Origin: Clostridium fessum
Lineage (GTDB): Bacteria > Bacillota > Clostridia > Lachnospirales > Lachnospiraceae
Reading direction: 5' to 3'
DNA: 64,000 nt
Assembly: GCF_003024715.1 (NCBI RefSeq)
Contig: NZ_PYLO01000006.1
Span: 1 to 64,000, forward strand
Made by a program: the position numbers and the translations under genes
Notes under the pieces: model-generated
Seen by the model: the letters and a program-made list of their open reading frames with translations, nothing else
What the model was told of the DNA's origin: nothing
Databases searched by the model: none
Shown: in pieces, positions 53,635 through 61,796 of the stretch
Layout: every line of letters begins with the position of its first letter
Numbering within the stretch: position 1 is the first letter of the stretch

Positions 53635-53681
53635 GACTCCTTTCATACATAACCGTGACATTGCCTGTTTCCTATGACATT

Positions 53682-53733
53682 AAAAAGAACGCCATTTTCT
53701 GACATGTATTGGTCCGGAAATGACGTTCTTTTT
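53682..53733. terminator. Terminator between yhaN-like gene and prs
   Basis: AAAAAGAACG (53682-53691) pairs with CGTTCTTTTT (53724-53733), with CATTT/AAATG continuing the stem. Convergent genes share it. Confidence 0.85.
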
Positions 53734-53756
53734 GTTTCTATTTTAAAGGTCTATTT

Positions 53757-54938
53757 TTAGTCCCGTATTCCCGCCCGATACTTCGCCAGCAGCTTATTGA
53801 TACGTCCAGTCGGATTTAACAGCTCGCTTAAGGAGGCATCGTGGTTCAGGTTATCGATGATGAGCGCGATGTATTTGCTCATATCGACGCTGATATAGTA
53901 CGGTCTGGAGAGAAGCTCAGGTGTCTGGTATACCAGGTTGGTGGTCAGGACGCGGTCGATCAGACCGTTCTCATAGTACTCGTCAAACTTCTGCAGTCCG
54001 TTGGTAAACAGACCGAAGGTCGCGCATACGAATACCTTTCTCGCCTTGCGGCTCTTTAATTCCTTCGCTACATCTAACATGCTCTCGCCGGAGGAGATCA
54101 TATCATCGATGATCAGGACATCCTTGCCCTCTACGCTGGATCCCAAGAACTCATGGGCAACGATCGGGTTGCGTCCGTTGACGATCCTGGTGTAATCGCG
54201 GCGTTTGTAGAACATACCCATGTCGAGTCCCAGCACGTTGGAGAAGAAGACAGCGCGGGACATACCGCCCTCATCCGGGCTGATGACCATCATGTGATCG
54301 CTGTCGATCTCCAGCTCTTTCTCATTTTTCAGCAGATATTTGATAAACTGGTAAATCGGCTGAACGGTCTCAAATCCCTTGAGCGGAATCGCGTTCTGGA
54401 CACGCGGATCGTGTGCGTCAAAGGTAATGATATTCTCAACGCCCATATCTACCAGCTCTTCCAGCGCCAGCGCGCAGTCCAGGGACTCGCGGCCAGAGCG
54501 CTTATGCTGGCGGCTCTCATACAGAAACGGCATGATTACGTTGATACGACGTGCTTTTCCGCCTGCTGCCGCAATGACACGTTTCAGATCCTGATAATGA
54601 TCATCCGGGGACATATGGTTTACCATGCCGCACAGAGAATATGTCTGGCTGTAGTTGCAGACATCCACGATCAGATATAGATCATCGCCGCGCACCGACG
54701 CCTTGATCTCGCCCTTTGCCTCGCCGGAACCAAATCTCGGTGTGTTTGCCCCGATGATGTAGGAGTCTCTCTGATAACCTGAAAATGCGATCGACGTCTT
54801 GTGCTCGCTCTCGCGCTCATTTCTCCAGTCCACCAGATATTTGTCTACCTTGCCTACCAGTTCCTCACATCCCTTTAATGGAATCAGTCCCAGCGGACCT
54901 ACCGGTATCGTCTCAATGATTTTCTCTTCGTACAACAT
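53757..54938 (-). CDS. prs: Ribose-phosphate pyrophosphokinase
   Basis: A 393-residue PRPP synthetase, longer than the usual 315 residues. The PRPP-binding DVLIIDDMISSGESMLDVA (about 287-305) and the ATP/metal loop FDAHDPRVQNA (about 188-198) are present; INVIMPFLYESRQHKRSGRES (about 151-171) is the flexible-loop region. The extra length is in the first 70 residues and insertions, a form common in Lachnospiraceae. GGAGG lies ten bases before the ATG at 54938; the frame opens with TTG inside the promoter -35. PRPP feeds purine, pyrimidine, His and Trp synthesis and salvage enzymes such as Hpt. Confidence 0.93.
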   Translation of the reverse strand: MLYEEKIIETIPVGPLGLIPLKGCEELVGKVDKYLVDWRNERESEHKTSIAFSGYQRDSYIIGANTPRFGSGEAKGEIKASVRGDDLYLIVDVCNYSQTYSLCGMVNHMSPDDHYQDLKRVIAAAGGKARRINVIMPFLYESRQHKRSGRESLDCALALEELVDMGVENIITFDAHDPRVQNAIPLKGFETVQPIYQFIKYLLKNEKELEIDSDHMMVISPDEGGMSRAVFFSNVLGLDMGMFYKRRDYTRIVNGRNPIVAHEFLGSSVEGKDVLIIDDMISSGESMLDVAKELKSRKARKVFVCATFGLFTNGLQKFDEYYENGLIDRVLTTNLVYQTPELLSRPYYISVDMSKYIALIIDNLNHDASLSELLNPTGRINKLLAKYRAGIRD

Positions 54939-54992
54939 TTTCCATTTTCCTCCAGCCTGTTTACTCTCTGTTAATTCGCTTTTTTTGCATAT

Positions 54993-55008
54993 GTTAGCGC
55001 ATTCTAAC
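54993..55008. promoter_or_regulatory. Inverted repeat in the prs leader
   Basis: GTTAG CGCATT CTAAC, just downstream of the prs promoter; a candidate operator or small RNA hairpin. No factor is known. Confidence 0.35.
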
Positions 55009-55014
55009 GTCTCT

Positions 55015-55043
55015 TTTATATCATTATGTCCCTTATAAGTCAA
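55015..55043 (-). promoter_or_regulatory. prs promoter
   Basis: Minus strand: TTGACT (55043-55038), 17-bp spacer, TATAAA (55020-55015). It lies directly next to the dnaI stop. Confidence 0.75.
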
Positions 55044-55047
55044 CCCA

Positions 55048-56040
55048 TTACCGGTTTTCCAGCTTTTTTCGTATCCGGATATCCTCGCCGTAGAGCGGAA
55101 TGATCTGATACTGGCTTATGATCCGTGACATGACGCGATCGGTAAACTCGTCGCGCATCTCATTGACCGGCAGATTGGTGGAAATGATCGTGCCTTTCTT
55201 CCGGTTTAAGCGCTCGTTGACCACATAGAAGAGCTGGGAAGTCGTAAACGTATTCACCAGCTCCGTCCCCAGATCGTCGATGATCAGCAGATCGCACTCT
55301 AATAAATACTGGGAGCGGTCGCGATCCTCATCGGTCGCATCATTTGCGAAGCGGTCCCTTGAAAATATCTCATACATCTCCACCGCTGGGAGATACACGA
55401 CGCTGAAACAGCGCTCAATCAGCTCTTTCGCGATGCAGTTGCTTAAAAACGTCTTTCCAAGCCCCGTTTTTCCGGTAAATAAGATATTTCCCTTTTCTTC
55501 TTTAAATCCGTCCACATAGCGGTGGCAGAACGCCGTCACCTGCTCCATATACGCGCGGGCAGTCTTGCCGCTACGCGGATCGATCTTCGTGTCATCAAAA
55601 TAATCATAGGAAAAATGAGAAAAATTTTCCCGCTCCAGCACTTCCCGGATATTCGACTGGGCGTATAACAGATCGATCTCCCGCTGACGGAAACAGTGGC
55701 ATTTTTTGCCGTCTTTGTACCCGGTATCCTTACAGTCCGGACAATTATACTGCATCTCCAGATAGTCCGCCGGATAGCCGTAGGCGCTCATCAGCACCTG
55801 GCGCTGCTCTTTCAGGTCTGCGATTGTCCCTCGCAGACGTTTCACCGCGTCCGCATCGCCCGCCAGAAGCTCTTTCGCGTTCTTGACCGCCGCGGCGGCG
55901 ATCGCGTCGTTCATCTCCCGGACCGCCGGTATTTTCTCATAGACCTCGTCAACCCGCGCGTCCAGCTCATGTTTCTTCTGAAGCTGTGTCCGGTTATAAA
56001 CACGCATGATCGATTCATACTGCGAATTACTGAGTGCCAT
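55048..56040 (-). CDS. dnaI: Helicase loader DnaI/DnaC-type ATPase
   Basis: A 330-residue AAA+ protein. The N-terminal part (about 1-150) has a zinc site (CPDCKDTGYKDGKKCHC, about 103-119), as in B. subtilis DnaI, which binds the DnaC helicase. Walker A FTGKTGLGKTFLSN (about 187-200), Walker B LLIIDDLGTE (about 253-262) and an arginine in DRVMSRI (about 305-311) complete the ATPase. It loads the replicative helicase on DNA. It overlaps the dnaD-like gene by 14 bases, so both are co-expressed. Confidence 0.92.
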   Translation of the reverse strand: MALSNSQYESIMRVYNRTQLQKKHELDARVDEVYEKIPAVREMNDAIAAAAVKNAKELLAGDADAVKRLRGTIADLKEQRQVLMSAYGYPADYLEMQYNCPDCKDTGYKDGKKCHCFRQREIDLLYAQSNIREVLERENFSHFSYDYFDDTKIDPRSGKTARAYMEQVTAFCHRYVDGFKEEKGNILFTGKTGLGKTFLSNCIAKELIERCFSVVYLPAVEMYEIFSRDRFANDATDEDRDRSQYLLECDLLIIDDLGTELVNTFTTSQLFYVVNERLNRKKGTIISTNLPVNEMRDEFTDRVMSRIISQYQIIPLYGEDIRIRKKLENR

Positions 56041-57091
56041 CGTCCCCTCCTGTCTTCTGCGCTCCGTTTATCATGCTCCATACCATCTCGTCGTAATCAT
56101 ATCCGTGTTCCTCCAGATTGTGGAACCGGTTGGAAGAACGGCTGCTGCCTGCAGACGCCTGCCGGCGCTTCGCCCCGCTTTCTTCCTTCCGTTTTTTATC
56201 TAGCTCTGACACATCCCGGAAGCTCTTGACCCCGGCATTTTTCCAATCCCGCAGGATCTTGTCTGCATAGTCAAACGACGGTTTATGTATCTGCCGGATC
56301 GTGCGGCTACACGCCTCGACGATCAGCTCGCGCGTGAAACCGTACTCCCAGAACCATTTTTCTATAAATTCACTCTCGACCTCCGCCGGGCTCCGGTCCG
56401 AAAGCCCCATCGCCCGCATAACCGCGAATGAACCCTTCGTGTAGCCCCTGCCGCTCGCTTTCGCCTGTTCCACATCCTTGATGCCGCGCTTATGCCAGCC
56501 GAGCGCCACCTTTTCCATATAGCGCAGGCTGGTGTGGTGGTTCTGCACGCAGTACTCAATCAGGTATTCCAGCAATTCCCCGGAAAATCCCAGATTCGAA
56601 TAGAGATTTCCAAGAATCTGGCAGTCCGTCGGTGTGAGCAGCTTGTTTAAATACTGCTGGGCAATATAGATGAGCTGCTTAAACGACTCATCCGAGGTCA
56701 GGCGTGACATATCGCAGGCTGCGGCTTCCCGGGCATCAGTTTTGGCAGATGGCGCAAAAGAACCAGCGCCTGCCAGGGATTCCGTTGAAGCAAAAACAGG
56801 TGAAATTTGCTGTCCCGGCGTCTCCGGAAACGATCGCTGTGCCTCTTCACCGACTTCCGTTCCCAGCACCCCGGCTCTCTGCCAGTATGCCAGCGCGCGC
56901 TGCACGTCCGCCTCCGTGTGGTTGAGCGCGTCCGCGATCTGTCCGATCGAGACTTCCTCCTGCTGGTGGCGGAGCAGGTACAGATATACCTTCACATATT
57001 CTCCACTGGCTCCCGCCATATATGTATCAATAAATACGTCCGAAACCGGCGTTGCGCCCACCGCCAGCCGGTTTTTGAGTCCTATTCCCAT
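56027..57091 (-). CDS. dnaD: DnaD domain protein, primosome/replication initiation
   Basis: A 354-residue protein with a DnaD-type winged helix at the N-terminus (about 25-95, YVKVYLYLLRHQQEEVSIGQ then IADALNHTEADVQRALAYW), a variable middle (about 100-150), and a DnaB/DnaD C-terminal domain (about 155-310, ending with FWEYGFTRELIVEACSRT and PSFDYADKILRDWKNAGV, the YxxxIxxxW pattern). With DnaI it would play the DnaB/DnaD/DnaI role of Bacillus in loading the helicase. It starts the dnaD-dnaI operon and lies right after a cluster of DnaA boxes. Confidence 0.9.
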   Translation of the reverse strand: MGIGLKNRLAVGATPVSDVFIDTYMAGASGEYVKVYLYLLRHQQEEVSIGQIADALNHTEADVQRALAYWQRAGVLGTEVGEEAQRSFPETPGQQISPVFASTESLAGAGSFAPSAKTDAREAAACDMSRLTSDESFKQLIYIAQQYLNKLLTPTDCQILGNLYSNLGFSGELLEYLIEYCVQNHHTSLRYMEKVALGWHKRGIKDVEQAKASGRGYTKGSFAVMRAMGLSDRSPAEVESEFIEKWFWEYGFTRELIVEACSRTIRQIHKPSFDYADKILRDWKNAGVKSFRDVSELDKKRKEESGAKRRQASAGSSRSSNRFHNLEEHGYDYDEMVWSMINGAQKTGGDDGTQ

Positions 57092-57279
57092 CTTCTAACT
57101 TCCCTCTTAGCCATTCTGCGTTCTCACATTTCCTGTTACCATTTATCTATAAGCAGCCTGTGGCTGTGTGAACCGTTCAAACTGCTGTATTTTACTTTTA
57201 TTTTAAAATATTCTCTATTTGTTCCATCTAAATCTTCCTGTTTTCTTACTTTTCCACCGTTTTTATTTTGTTTCCGGAC

Positions 57280-57616
57280 TTTTCCACAGTTTTGCTCCGG
57301 ACAAGACAATTTTCATCCATTTATCACAGGCTCACTGCGTCTGTTCCTATCATAACATACCTTTTTTTAAAAAGAAATACTCCTAATTATGGTTCGCGAC
57401 CGACACTTTTAGACCGATTTTTCCACTATTTTGATTGTGGATAATGTGGATAATGTGGAAAAAGCCTTCAAGAATCCTCAAAAAACAACCCTGCCCCCGA
57501 CAAAATCCTTATTTTATCAACATTTTCGACATTTCCCCATTTCCGCATTTAGGCGCAAAAAATCCACATAGTTCCTTTACATAATATGTTGAAAACTATG
57601 TGGATAATGTGGATAA
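57280..57616. promoter_or_regulatory. DnaA-box cluster upstream of dnaD
   Basis: Perfect boxes TGTGGATAA (reverse of TTATCCACA) occur as two tandem pairs: 57436-57444 with 57445-57453, and 57599-57607 with 57608-57616. One-mismatch boxes lie at 57454-57462 (TGTGGAAAA) and 57280-57288 (TTTTCCACA). The 549-bp gap is AT-rich with runs of T and A. No dnaA, dnaN or rpmH is nearby. It may be a control/titration cluster or part of an origin. Confidence 0.8.
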
Positions 57617-57639
57617 CTATATGTACACTGGGAGTGCAT

Positions 57640-59031
57640 CTATTTTGCAAGGAGGTTTTCCCCTACATTTACAACGTCTCCGGCGCCCATGGTTATCAAC
57701 AGGTCGCCCTGTGTACAATGTTCCATGACAAATTTTTCTATTTCATCGAACGTCGGCAGATACCATGCTTCTTTTCCTTTTTCTTTTAGAAGTTTCACGA
57801 TATCCTCTGAGCTGATGCCGAGCGTGTCCGTCTCGCGCGCCGCGTAGATATCCGCCAGAATGACTTTATCTGCCAGTGAGAGCGCCTCGGCAAACTGCGG
57901 CAGAAATGCCTTCGTCCGCGTGTAGGTGTGCGGCTGGAAAATGCACCAGAGTGTCTTGTGTGGATAGTTCTGCGCCGTCTTTAAGGTAGCCTCGATCTCA
58001 TGCGGATGATGCGCATAGTCGTCGATGATGGTAAATCCATTTACCTCACCCTTCTTTTCGAACCGGCGGTTGGTTCCGGTAAAATGTGCCAGTCCCACGC
58101 GGATGGCGTCCATGGAGATGCCATTTTCCAGGGAAACTGCAATAGCTGCCAGCGCATTATATACATTGTGCTCACCTGCCACACCGAGCGTCAGGCGCTC
58201 TTTCTTCTCGCCGCCGATATAAAGGTCGAAGGACGGATGCGCGTAAGCGTCATACTGGATATCACCAGCGCTGTAATCGTTGCCGCGGCTGTGACCGAAA
58301 GTAATGACCTTGCCTTTTACCGCTTCTATGATCTCCTGATAGTTCTCGATATCGCCGTTGATAACAACCGCGCCCTGAGCCGGTACGCGCTCGGCAAACA
58401 GCTTGAAGGAGCGGCGGATATCCGCCAGATCCTTGAAGAAATCGAGATGGTCTTCTTCTATATTAAGGATGACCGCCATCGTCGGGTAAAAGGATAGGAA
58501 GCTGTTGGTATACTCACACGCCTCTGTCACGAAAAATTCCGGTCCGCCGACACGGATATTGCCGCCGATCGCCGGAAGAATGCCGCCGACCGAGATCGTC
58601 GGGTCATTTTTCGCCTGCAAGAAAATTTCCGTCACCATCGAAGTGGTCGTCGTTTTGCCGTGTGTTCCGGCAATCGCGATCGCATTTTTATAGTTCCGCA
58701 TCATCTCGCCCAAGAGTTCCGCACGGGTCAGCATCGGGATGCCGCGCCGTTTTACTTCCTGAAATTCCGGGTTATCCGGGTGAATCGCCGCCGTGTAGAC
58801 TACCACATCGATGCCATCCTGGATATTCTCCGCTTTCTGTCCGATATATACCTTCGCGCCGCGCGCCTCCAGGTTATCGGTCAGCTCCGAACGGTGTGCG
58901 TCCGAGCCGGACACAGTGAATCCCTCGTCCATCAAAATCTCTGCCAGTCCGCTCATGCTGATACCGCCGATTCCGATGAAATGGACGGATTCTGGTTTAT
59001 TAAAATCAATCTGATATACATTCTCACTCAT
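57640..59031 (-). CDS. murC: UDP-N-acetylmuramate--L-alanine ligase
   Basis: A 463-residue Mur ligase, adding L-Ala to UDP-MurNAc in peptidoglycan synthesis. HFIGIGGISMSGLAEIL (about 18-34) is the UDP-substrate domain, GTHGKTTTTSMV (about 117-128) the ATP-binding loop, the middle-domain NIEEDHLDFF is at about 191-200, and DDYAHHPHEIEATL (about 334-347) belongs to the C-terminal domain. AAGGAATG precedes the ATG. Monocistronic; the DnaA-box region begins just after its stop. Strongly conserved, standard length. Confidence 0.97.
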   Translation of the reverse strand: MSENVYQIDFNKPESVHFIGIGGISMSGLAEILMDEGFTVSGSDAHRSELTDNLEARGAKVYIGQKAENIQDGIDVVVYTAAIHPDNPEFQEVKRRGIPMLTRAELLGEMMRNYKNAIAIAGTHGKTTTTSMVTEIFLQAKNDPTISVGGILPAIGGNIRVGGPEFFVTEACEYTNSFLSFYPTMAVILNIEEDHLDFFKDLADIRRSFKLFAERVPAQGAVVINGDIENYQEIIEAVKGKVITFGHSRGNDYSAGDIQYDAYAHPSFDLYIGGEKKERLTLGVAGEHNVYNALAAIAVSLENGISMDAIRVGLAHFTGTNRRFEKKGEVNGFTIIDDYAHHPHEIEATLKTAQNYPHKTLWCIFQPHTYTRTKAFLPQFAEALSLADKVILADIYAARETDTLGISSEDIVKLLKEKGKEAWYLPTFDEIEKFVMEHCTQGDLLITMGAGDVVNVGENLLAK

Positions 59032-59168
59032 ATTTGTGCATTCCTTCCCCGCCGCAGGCGGTTTTTGTTTTCGCAGACGCCATAGAAAAACGATATGGAA
59101 CCGCGAGGCATTGTGTTTTCACGTCCTTTTAATTTAACTTCTTTTACATGAAATTGTCAATATAAGGC

Positions 59169-59232
59169 AAAAAAAAATAAAAGATACACGCCAGCCATCG
59201 CACTGCGATCCGTCTGTAACATGCATCTTTTA
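59169..59232 (-). terminator. queT terminator
   Basis: Minus strand: AAAAGAT (59231-59225) pairs with ATCTTTT (59185-59179); inner ATCGCAGTGCGAT hairpin; followed by ATTTTTTTTT. Confidence 0.7.
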
Positions 59233-59256
59233 TATCATTTAAGTTATGTCTTTTTC

Positions 59257-59766
59257 TTAGCGTCCCGTTGCCAGACACTTGCCGAACAGCATGGTTTTAT
59301 AACGGTTTAACGCCGCCAGAAGAATGCTTCCCAGCACGCCGATTGCCAGCACCTCGCCGATCCCGACGGTCAGCATCATGAACGGAATCAGATCCTCAGA
59401 GCCGTATGCAAACCGGAGCACCCACGGTACAATGATCGTGTTGGCCAGGATCGGCGGTACACATACTAAAACCTTGCTTCTGCGAAGCGCATAGGAGCCG
59501 ACTGCCCCGATCAGGGTTGCCAGGCTGCCAAATACGATGTCCAGTCCGGCTGCCCCGCAGAACAGATTGGATAAAAAGCATCCGACAAAGAGTCCCGGAA
59601 TCGCTGCCGGGGTAAAGAACGGCAGGATGCAGAGTGCTTCCGAAATACGGAACTGCACTGGTCCGAAGCTGATCGGTTGGAATGCCATCGTCAGCGCTAC
59701 GTAGATGGCCGCGATCGCCGCGCCATACGCCAGAAAATACGTGTTTTTCAGGTTGTTTTCTTTCAT
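59257..59766 (-). CDS. queT: QueT family queuosine-precursor transporter
   Basis: A 169-residue ECF substrate-specific (S) component with about five membrane segments. GAAIAAIYVALTMAFQPISFG (about 15-35, in pieces) and PVQFRISEALCILPFFTPAAIPGL are the QueT pattern. QueT takes up preQ1 or related queuosine precursors together with a shared ECF energizing module, which is not in this window. The start is the ATG at 59766, eight bases after AAGGAG; the ribosome site is part of the preQ1-I-like riboswitch just upstream, which strongly supports the function. Confidence 0.92.
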   Translation of the reverse strand: MKENNLKNTYFLAYGAAIAAIYVALTMAFQPISFGPVQFRISEALCILPFFTPAAIPGLFVGCFLSNLFCGAAGLDIVFGSLATLIGAVGSYALRRSKVLVCVPPILANTIIVPWVLRFAYGSEDLIPFMMLTVGIGEVLAIGVLGSILLAALNRYKTMLFGKCLATGR

Positions 59767-59774
59767 ATTCAATT

Positions 59775-59818
59775 CTCCTTTAGTTTTGTTTTACGAGTGG
59801 AAGGTCACGAACACTCGA
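59775..59818 (-). promoter_or_regulatory. preQ1-I riboswitch
   Basis: Minus strand: stem CGAGTG (59817-59812)/CACTCG (59799-59794) with loop TTCGTGACCTTC, then the A-rich tail TAAAACAAAACTAAAGGAG. The loop CCTT can pair with AAGG of the tail to make an H-type pseudoknot. This closely follows the preQ1-I class (Thermoanaerobacter type: stem, TCGCAGTAACC loop, AAAACAAGG tail). The pseudoknot hides the queT Shine-Dalgarno, implying translational shut-off when preQ1 is bound. Confidence 0.85.
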
Positions 59819-59887
59819 TTCATTTTACGCCGGAAATCGGCGGCAGCCCTGTAAGACCTTGTTTTTGCGGGCTTTGCAACGGGTATG

Positions 59888-59916
59888 AGTATAACATAGA
59901 GCAGATAGAAATACAA
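59888..59916 (-). promoter_or_regulatory. queT promoter
   Basis: Minus strand: TTGTAT (59916-59911), 17-bp spacer, TATACT (59893-59888); leader of about 115 nt ending in the riboswitch. Confidence 0.7.
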
Positions 59917-60020
59917 GTTTTCTTTTCGCTTATCGCCACTGCAAGTTCTGCCACTGGCCACACGGAACACGGGCAAAAATTTTTTCTCTATTTCTCTATC
60001 ACTCTGCCATAAAAAAGCAC

Positions 60021-60049
60021 TTTCCCTTTCTTTCTATCTCCTGTATAAT
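60021..60049 (+). promoter_or_regulatory. Possible sstT promoter
   Basis: Plus strand: TATAAT (60044-60049) with a poor -35 TTTCCC (60021-60026) 17 bp upstream; leader about 130 nt. Confidence 0.45.
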
Positions 60050-60183
60050 AGAATCCACATGATTTTGTGCCGGATGCTGCACAGACAGTTGAATCATTCG
60101 GGAGATATTGCATTTGCACATTTGAATCAGCTCCCCGACACTCGTCAACCCCATTTCATCATCACAAAGGAAGTATGTATTTT

Positions 60184-61407
60184 ATGAAAGCACTCTATGA
60201 ACGCTGGACAGCCATCAGCCTGCCTAAACGAATTCTGGGCGGCATGATTCTCGGCGCTGTTCTGGGAATGGTGATTCCGCAGGCAGTCGGAATCTCAATC
60301 CTTGGAAATCTATTTGTCAACGCATTAAAGGGCATCGCGCCCCTGCTTGTATTTTTCCTTGTTATCAGTTCCCTCTGCCAGGCAAAGCAGAGCCACGGCG
60401 GCATCATCCGCACCGTTGTCTGCCTTTACCTGTTCAACACACTGCTCGGCGCTGTGATCGCGGTCGTCGCAAGTAAACTGTTCCCGATCACCCTGACACT
60501 TGCACAGGCTGCAGAAGAAACCTCTGCCCCGCAGGGAATCGCAGAAGTTATGCAGACACTTTTATTAAATGTCGTAAGAAATCCGATCACCTCCATCGCA
60601 GAGGCAAACTACATCGGTATCCTGGCGTGGGCGGTTCTCTTCGGCGTGGCGATGCGCGGCGCCAGCGAACGCACGAAAGAAATTATGGACAATTTTGCGG
60701 CGGCACTGTCCAAGGTTGTTACCTGGATCATCAACTTTGCCCCGTTCGGTATTCTCGGACTTGTGTTTGACACTGTATCCACCAACGGTTTACAGGTATT
60801 TACCGAATATGGACGGCTTCTCGCTGTGCTGGTTGGCTCGATGCTGTTTATCTACTTCGTAACCAACCCGATTCTCGTATACTGGTGCATCCGCCAAAAC
60901 CCGTTCCCGCTGATTTTCAAGTGTCTGAAACGAAGCGCGGTCACCGCCTTCTTTACCCGGAGCTCAGCGGCAAATATCCCGATCAACATGAAAGTCTGCG
61001 AGGAAATGGGACTGGACAAAAATACCTACTCCGTTACCATCCCGCTCGGTGCGACCATCAATATGAACGGTGCGGCTGTTACCATCACCGTCATGACGCT
61101 GGCGGCAGCCAATACGCTGGGAATTCCGGTGGATATTCCGACCGCCATCATTTTAAGCGTCCTGTCGGCACTTTCCGCCTGCGGCGCATCCGGTGTTGCC
61201 GGTGGTTCCCTGCTCTTAATTCCGCTTGCCTGCTCCTTGTTTGGCATCTCCAGCGATGTGGCCATGCAGGTCATCGGTGTCGGATTTATCATCGGCGTAG
61301 TACAGGATTCGGTCGAGACAGCACTCAACTCTTCCTGCGATCTTCTGCTTTCCGCAGCGGCACAGTTTAGGGAGTGGAGAAAAGAAGGACGGGAGATTAC
61401 CTATTAA
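60184..61407 (+). CDS. sstT: Serine/threonine:Na+ symporter SstT
   Basis: A 407-residue secondary transporter of the dicarboxylate/amino acid:cation symporter (glutamate-transporter) fold. The first hairpin region carries TRSSAANIPINMKVCEEMG (about 259-277), the NMNGAAVTITVM stretch (about 296-307) is the NMDGT-type ion-binding segment, and GVAGGSLLLIPLACSLFGI (about 340-358) the second hairpin. The SSAANIP pattern and length fit SstT better than glutamate carriers. AGGAAG is ten bases before this ATG. It is monocistronic; the small RNA at 61461 begins about 50 bp after its stop. Confidence 0.93.
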   Translation: MKALYERWTAISLPKRILGGMILGAVLGMVIPQAVGISILGNLFVNALKGIAPLLVFFLVISSLCQAKQSHGGIIRTVVCLYLFNTLLGAVIAVVASKLFPITLTLAQAAEETSAPQGIAEVMQTLLLNVVRNPITSIAEANYIGILAWAVLFGVAMRGASERTKEIMDNFAAALSKVVTWIINFAPFGILGLVFDTVSTNGLQVFTEYGRLLAVLVGSMLFIYFVTNPILVYWCIRQNPFPLIFKCLKRSAVTAFFTRSSAANIPINMKVCEEMGLDKNTYSVTIPLGATINMNGAAVTITVMTLAAANTLGIPVDIPTAIILSVLSALSACGASGVAGGSLLLIPLACSLFGISSDVAMQVIGVGFIIGVVQDSVETALNSSCDLLLSAAAQFREWRKEGREITY

Positions 61408-61425
61408 AATTATATTATATGCATA

Positions 61426-61454
61426 TTGAAATCAATTTTTCCATATGCTATAAT
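61426..61454 (+). promoter_or_regulatory. Promoter of the antitoxin-like RNA
   Basis: Plus strand: TTGAAA (61426-61431), 17-bp spacer, TATAAT (61449-61454), predicted start near 61461. Confidence 0.8.
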
Positions 61455-61460
61455 GCCAAT

Positions 61461-61537
61461 AGGCAAACGAATGACAGTACTCACAGAGTACACAAAAAGC
61501 CCCCGGTGTGTGCTGACACCGGGGGCTCGCCTTTTTT
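61461..61537 (+). ncRNA. Antisense RNA, putative antitoxin of a par/Fst-like type I module
   Basis: A predicted RNA of about 77 nt from a near-consensus promoter to the terminator at 61498-61527. Its 5' part contains ACGAATGACAGTA (61467-61479), repeated exactly at 61628-61640, and ACAGAGTACAC (61483-61493), similar to ACAGTACAC at 61651-61659. Because the toxin gene is on the opposite strand, this RNA is complementary to the start region of the toxin mRNA (ribosome site, start codon and codons 4-8) and to its terminator stem. Size and build match RNA II of the pAD1 par locus. Confidence 0.7.
61498..61537. terminator. Bidirectional terminator shared by toxin mRNA and antisense RNA
   Basis: AGCCCCCGGTGT (61498-61509) pairs with ACACCGGGGGCT (61516-61527), a perfect 12-bp stem. 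T runs on both sides: CTTTTTTG on the plus strand, TTTTTG on the minus strand. Confidence 0.9.
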
Positions 61538-61563
61538 GAAAAGGAGGCTTAAACCTTTGCTAC

Positions 61564-61650
61564 CTACTCATCTCCATCCAGCCACTTACAAATATAGTAA
61601 GCCACAATGCTGGCTATCACAGAGAGCACGAATGACAGTATTCCTCCCAC
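61564..61650 (-). CDS. Fst-like small hydrophobic peptide, putative type I toxin
   Basis: A 28-residue peptide: one hydrophobic helix (about 3-20, GILSFVLSVIASIVAYYI) followed by the charged tail CKWLDGDE. Fst/Ldr-family toxins have the same build, a membrane helix then a W-L-charged tail. Start is GTG; AAAGGGGG (61666-61659) lies eight bases upstream. A GTG three codons earlier overlaps the ribosome site and is less likely. ACCCCT at about 61683-61678 can pair with AGGGGGT and so hide the ribosome site, like the inhibitory 5' stem of the par toxin mRNA. Converges on the antisense RNA at 61461-61537. Inner-membrane damage is the expected action; this is inferred from the family. Confidence 0.7.
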   Translation of the reverse strand: MGGILSFVLSVIASIVAYYICKWLDGDE

Positions 61651-61696
61651 ACAGTACACCCCCTTTCCGCACCTGTCTAGGGGTGGTAGCTGTATC

Positions 61697-61705
61697 AGTA
61701 TAACA
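61697..61705 (-). promoter_or_regulatory. Extended -10 promoter of the toxin gene
   Basis: Minus strand TGTTATACT: a TATACT -10 (61702-61697) with TG one base upstream. No good -35. Predicted start near 61690, giving a 40-nt leader. Confidence 0.55.
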
Positions 61706-61762
61706 CAGAAATTAATCACTCGCACTATATTTGTGCTTCTGCATCTTTTTTAATTGCATTTT

Positions 61763-61793
61763 AAAAGCGGCTAGATTTTTTCCAGCCGCTTTT
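61763..61793. terminator. coaX terminator
   Basis: AAAAGCGGCT (61763-61772) pairs with AGCCGCTTTT (61784-61793), perfect and symmetric. It separates coaX from the toxin promoter. Confidence 0.85.
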
Positions 61794-61796
61794 ATC

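Noticed and set aside
57280-57616. Calling this the chromosomal origin oriC
   Set aside because: DnaA boxes are clear, but there is no dnaA, dnaN, rpmH or change of gene direction here; most genes on both sides are on the minus strand.
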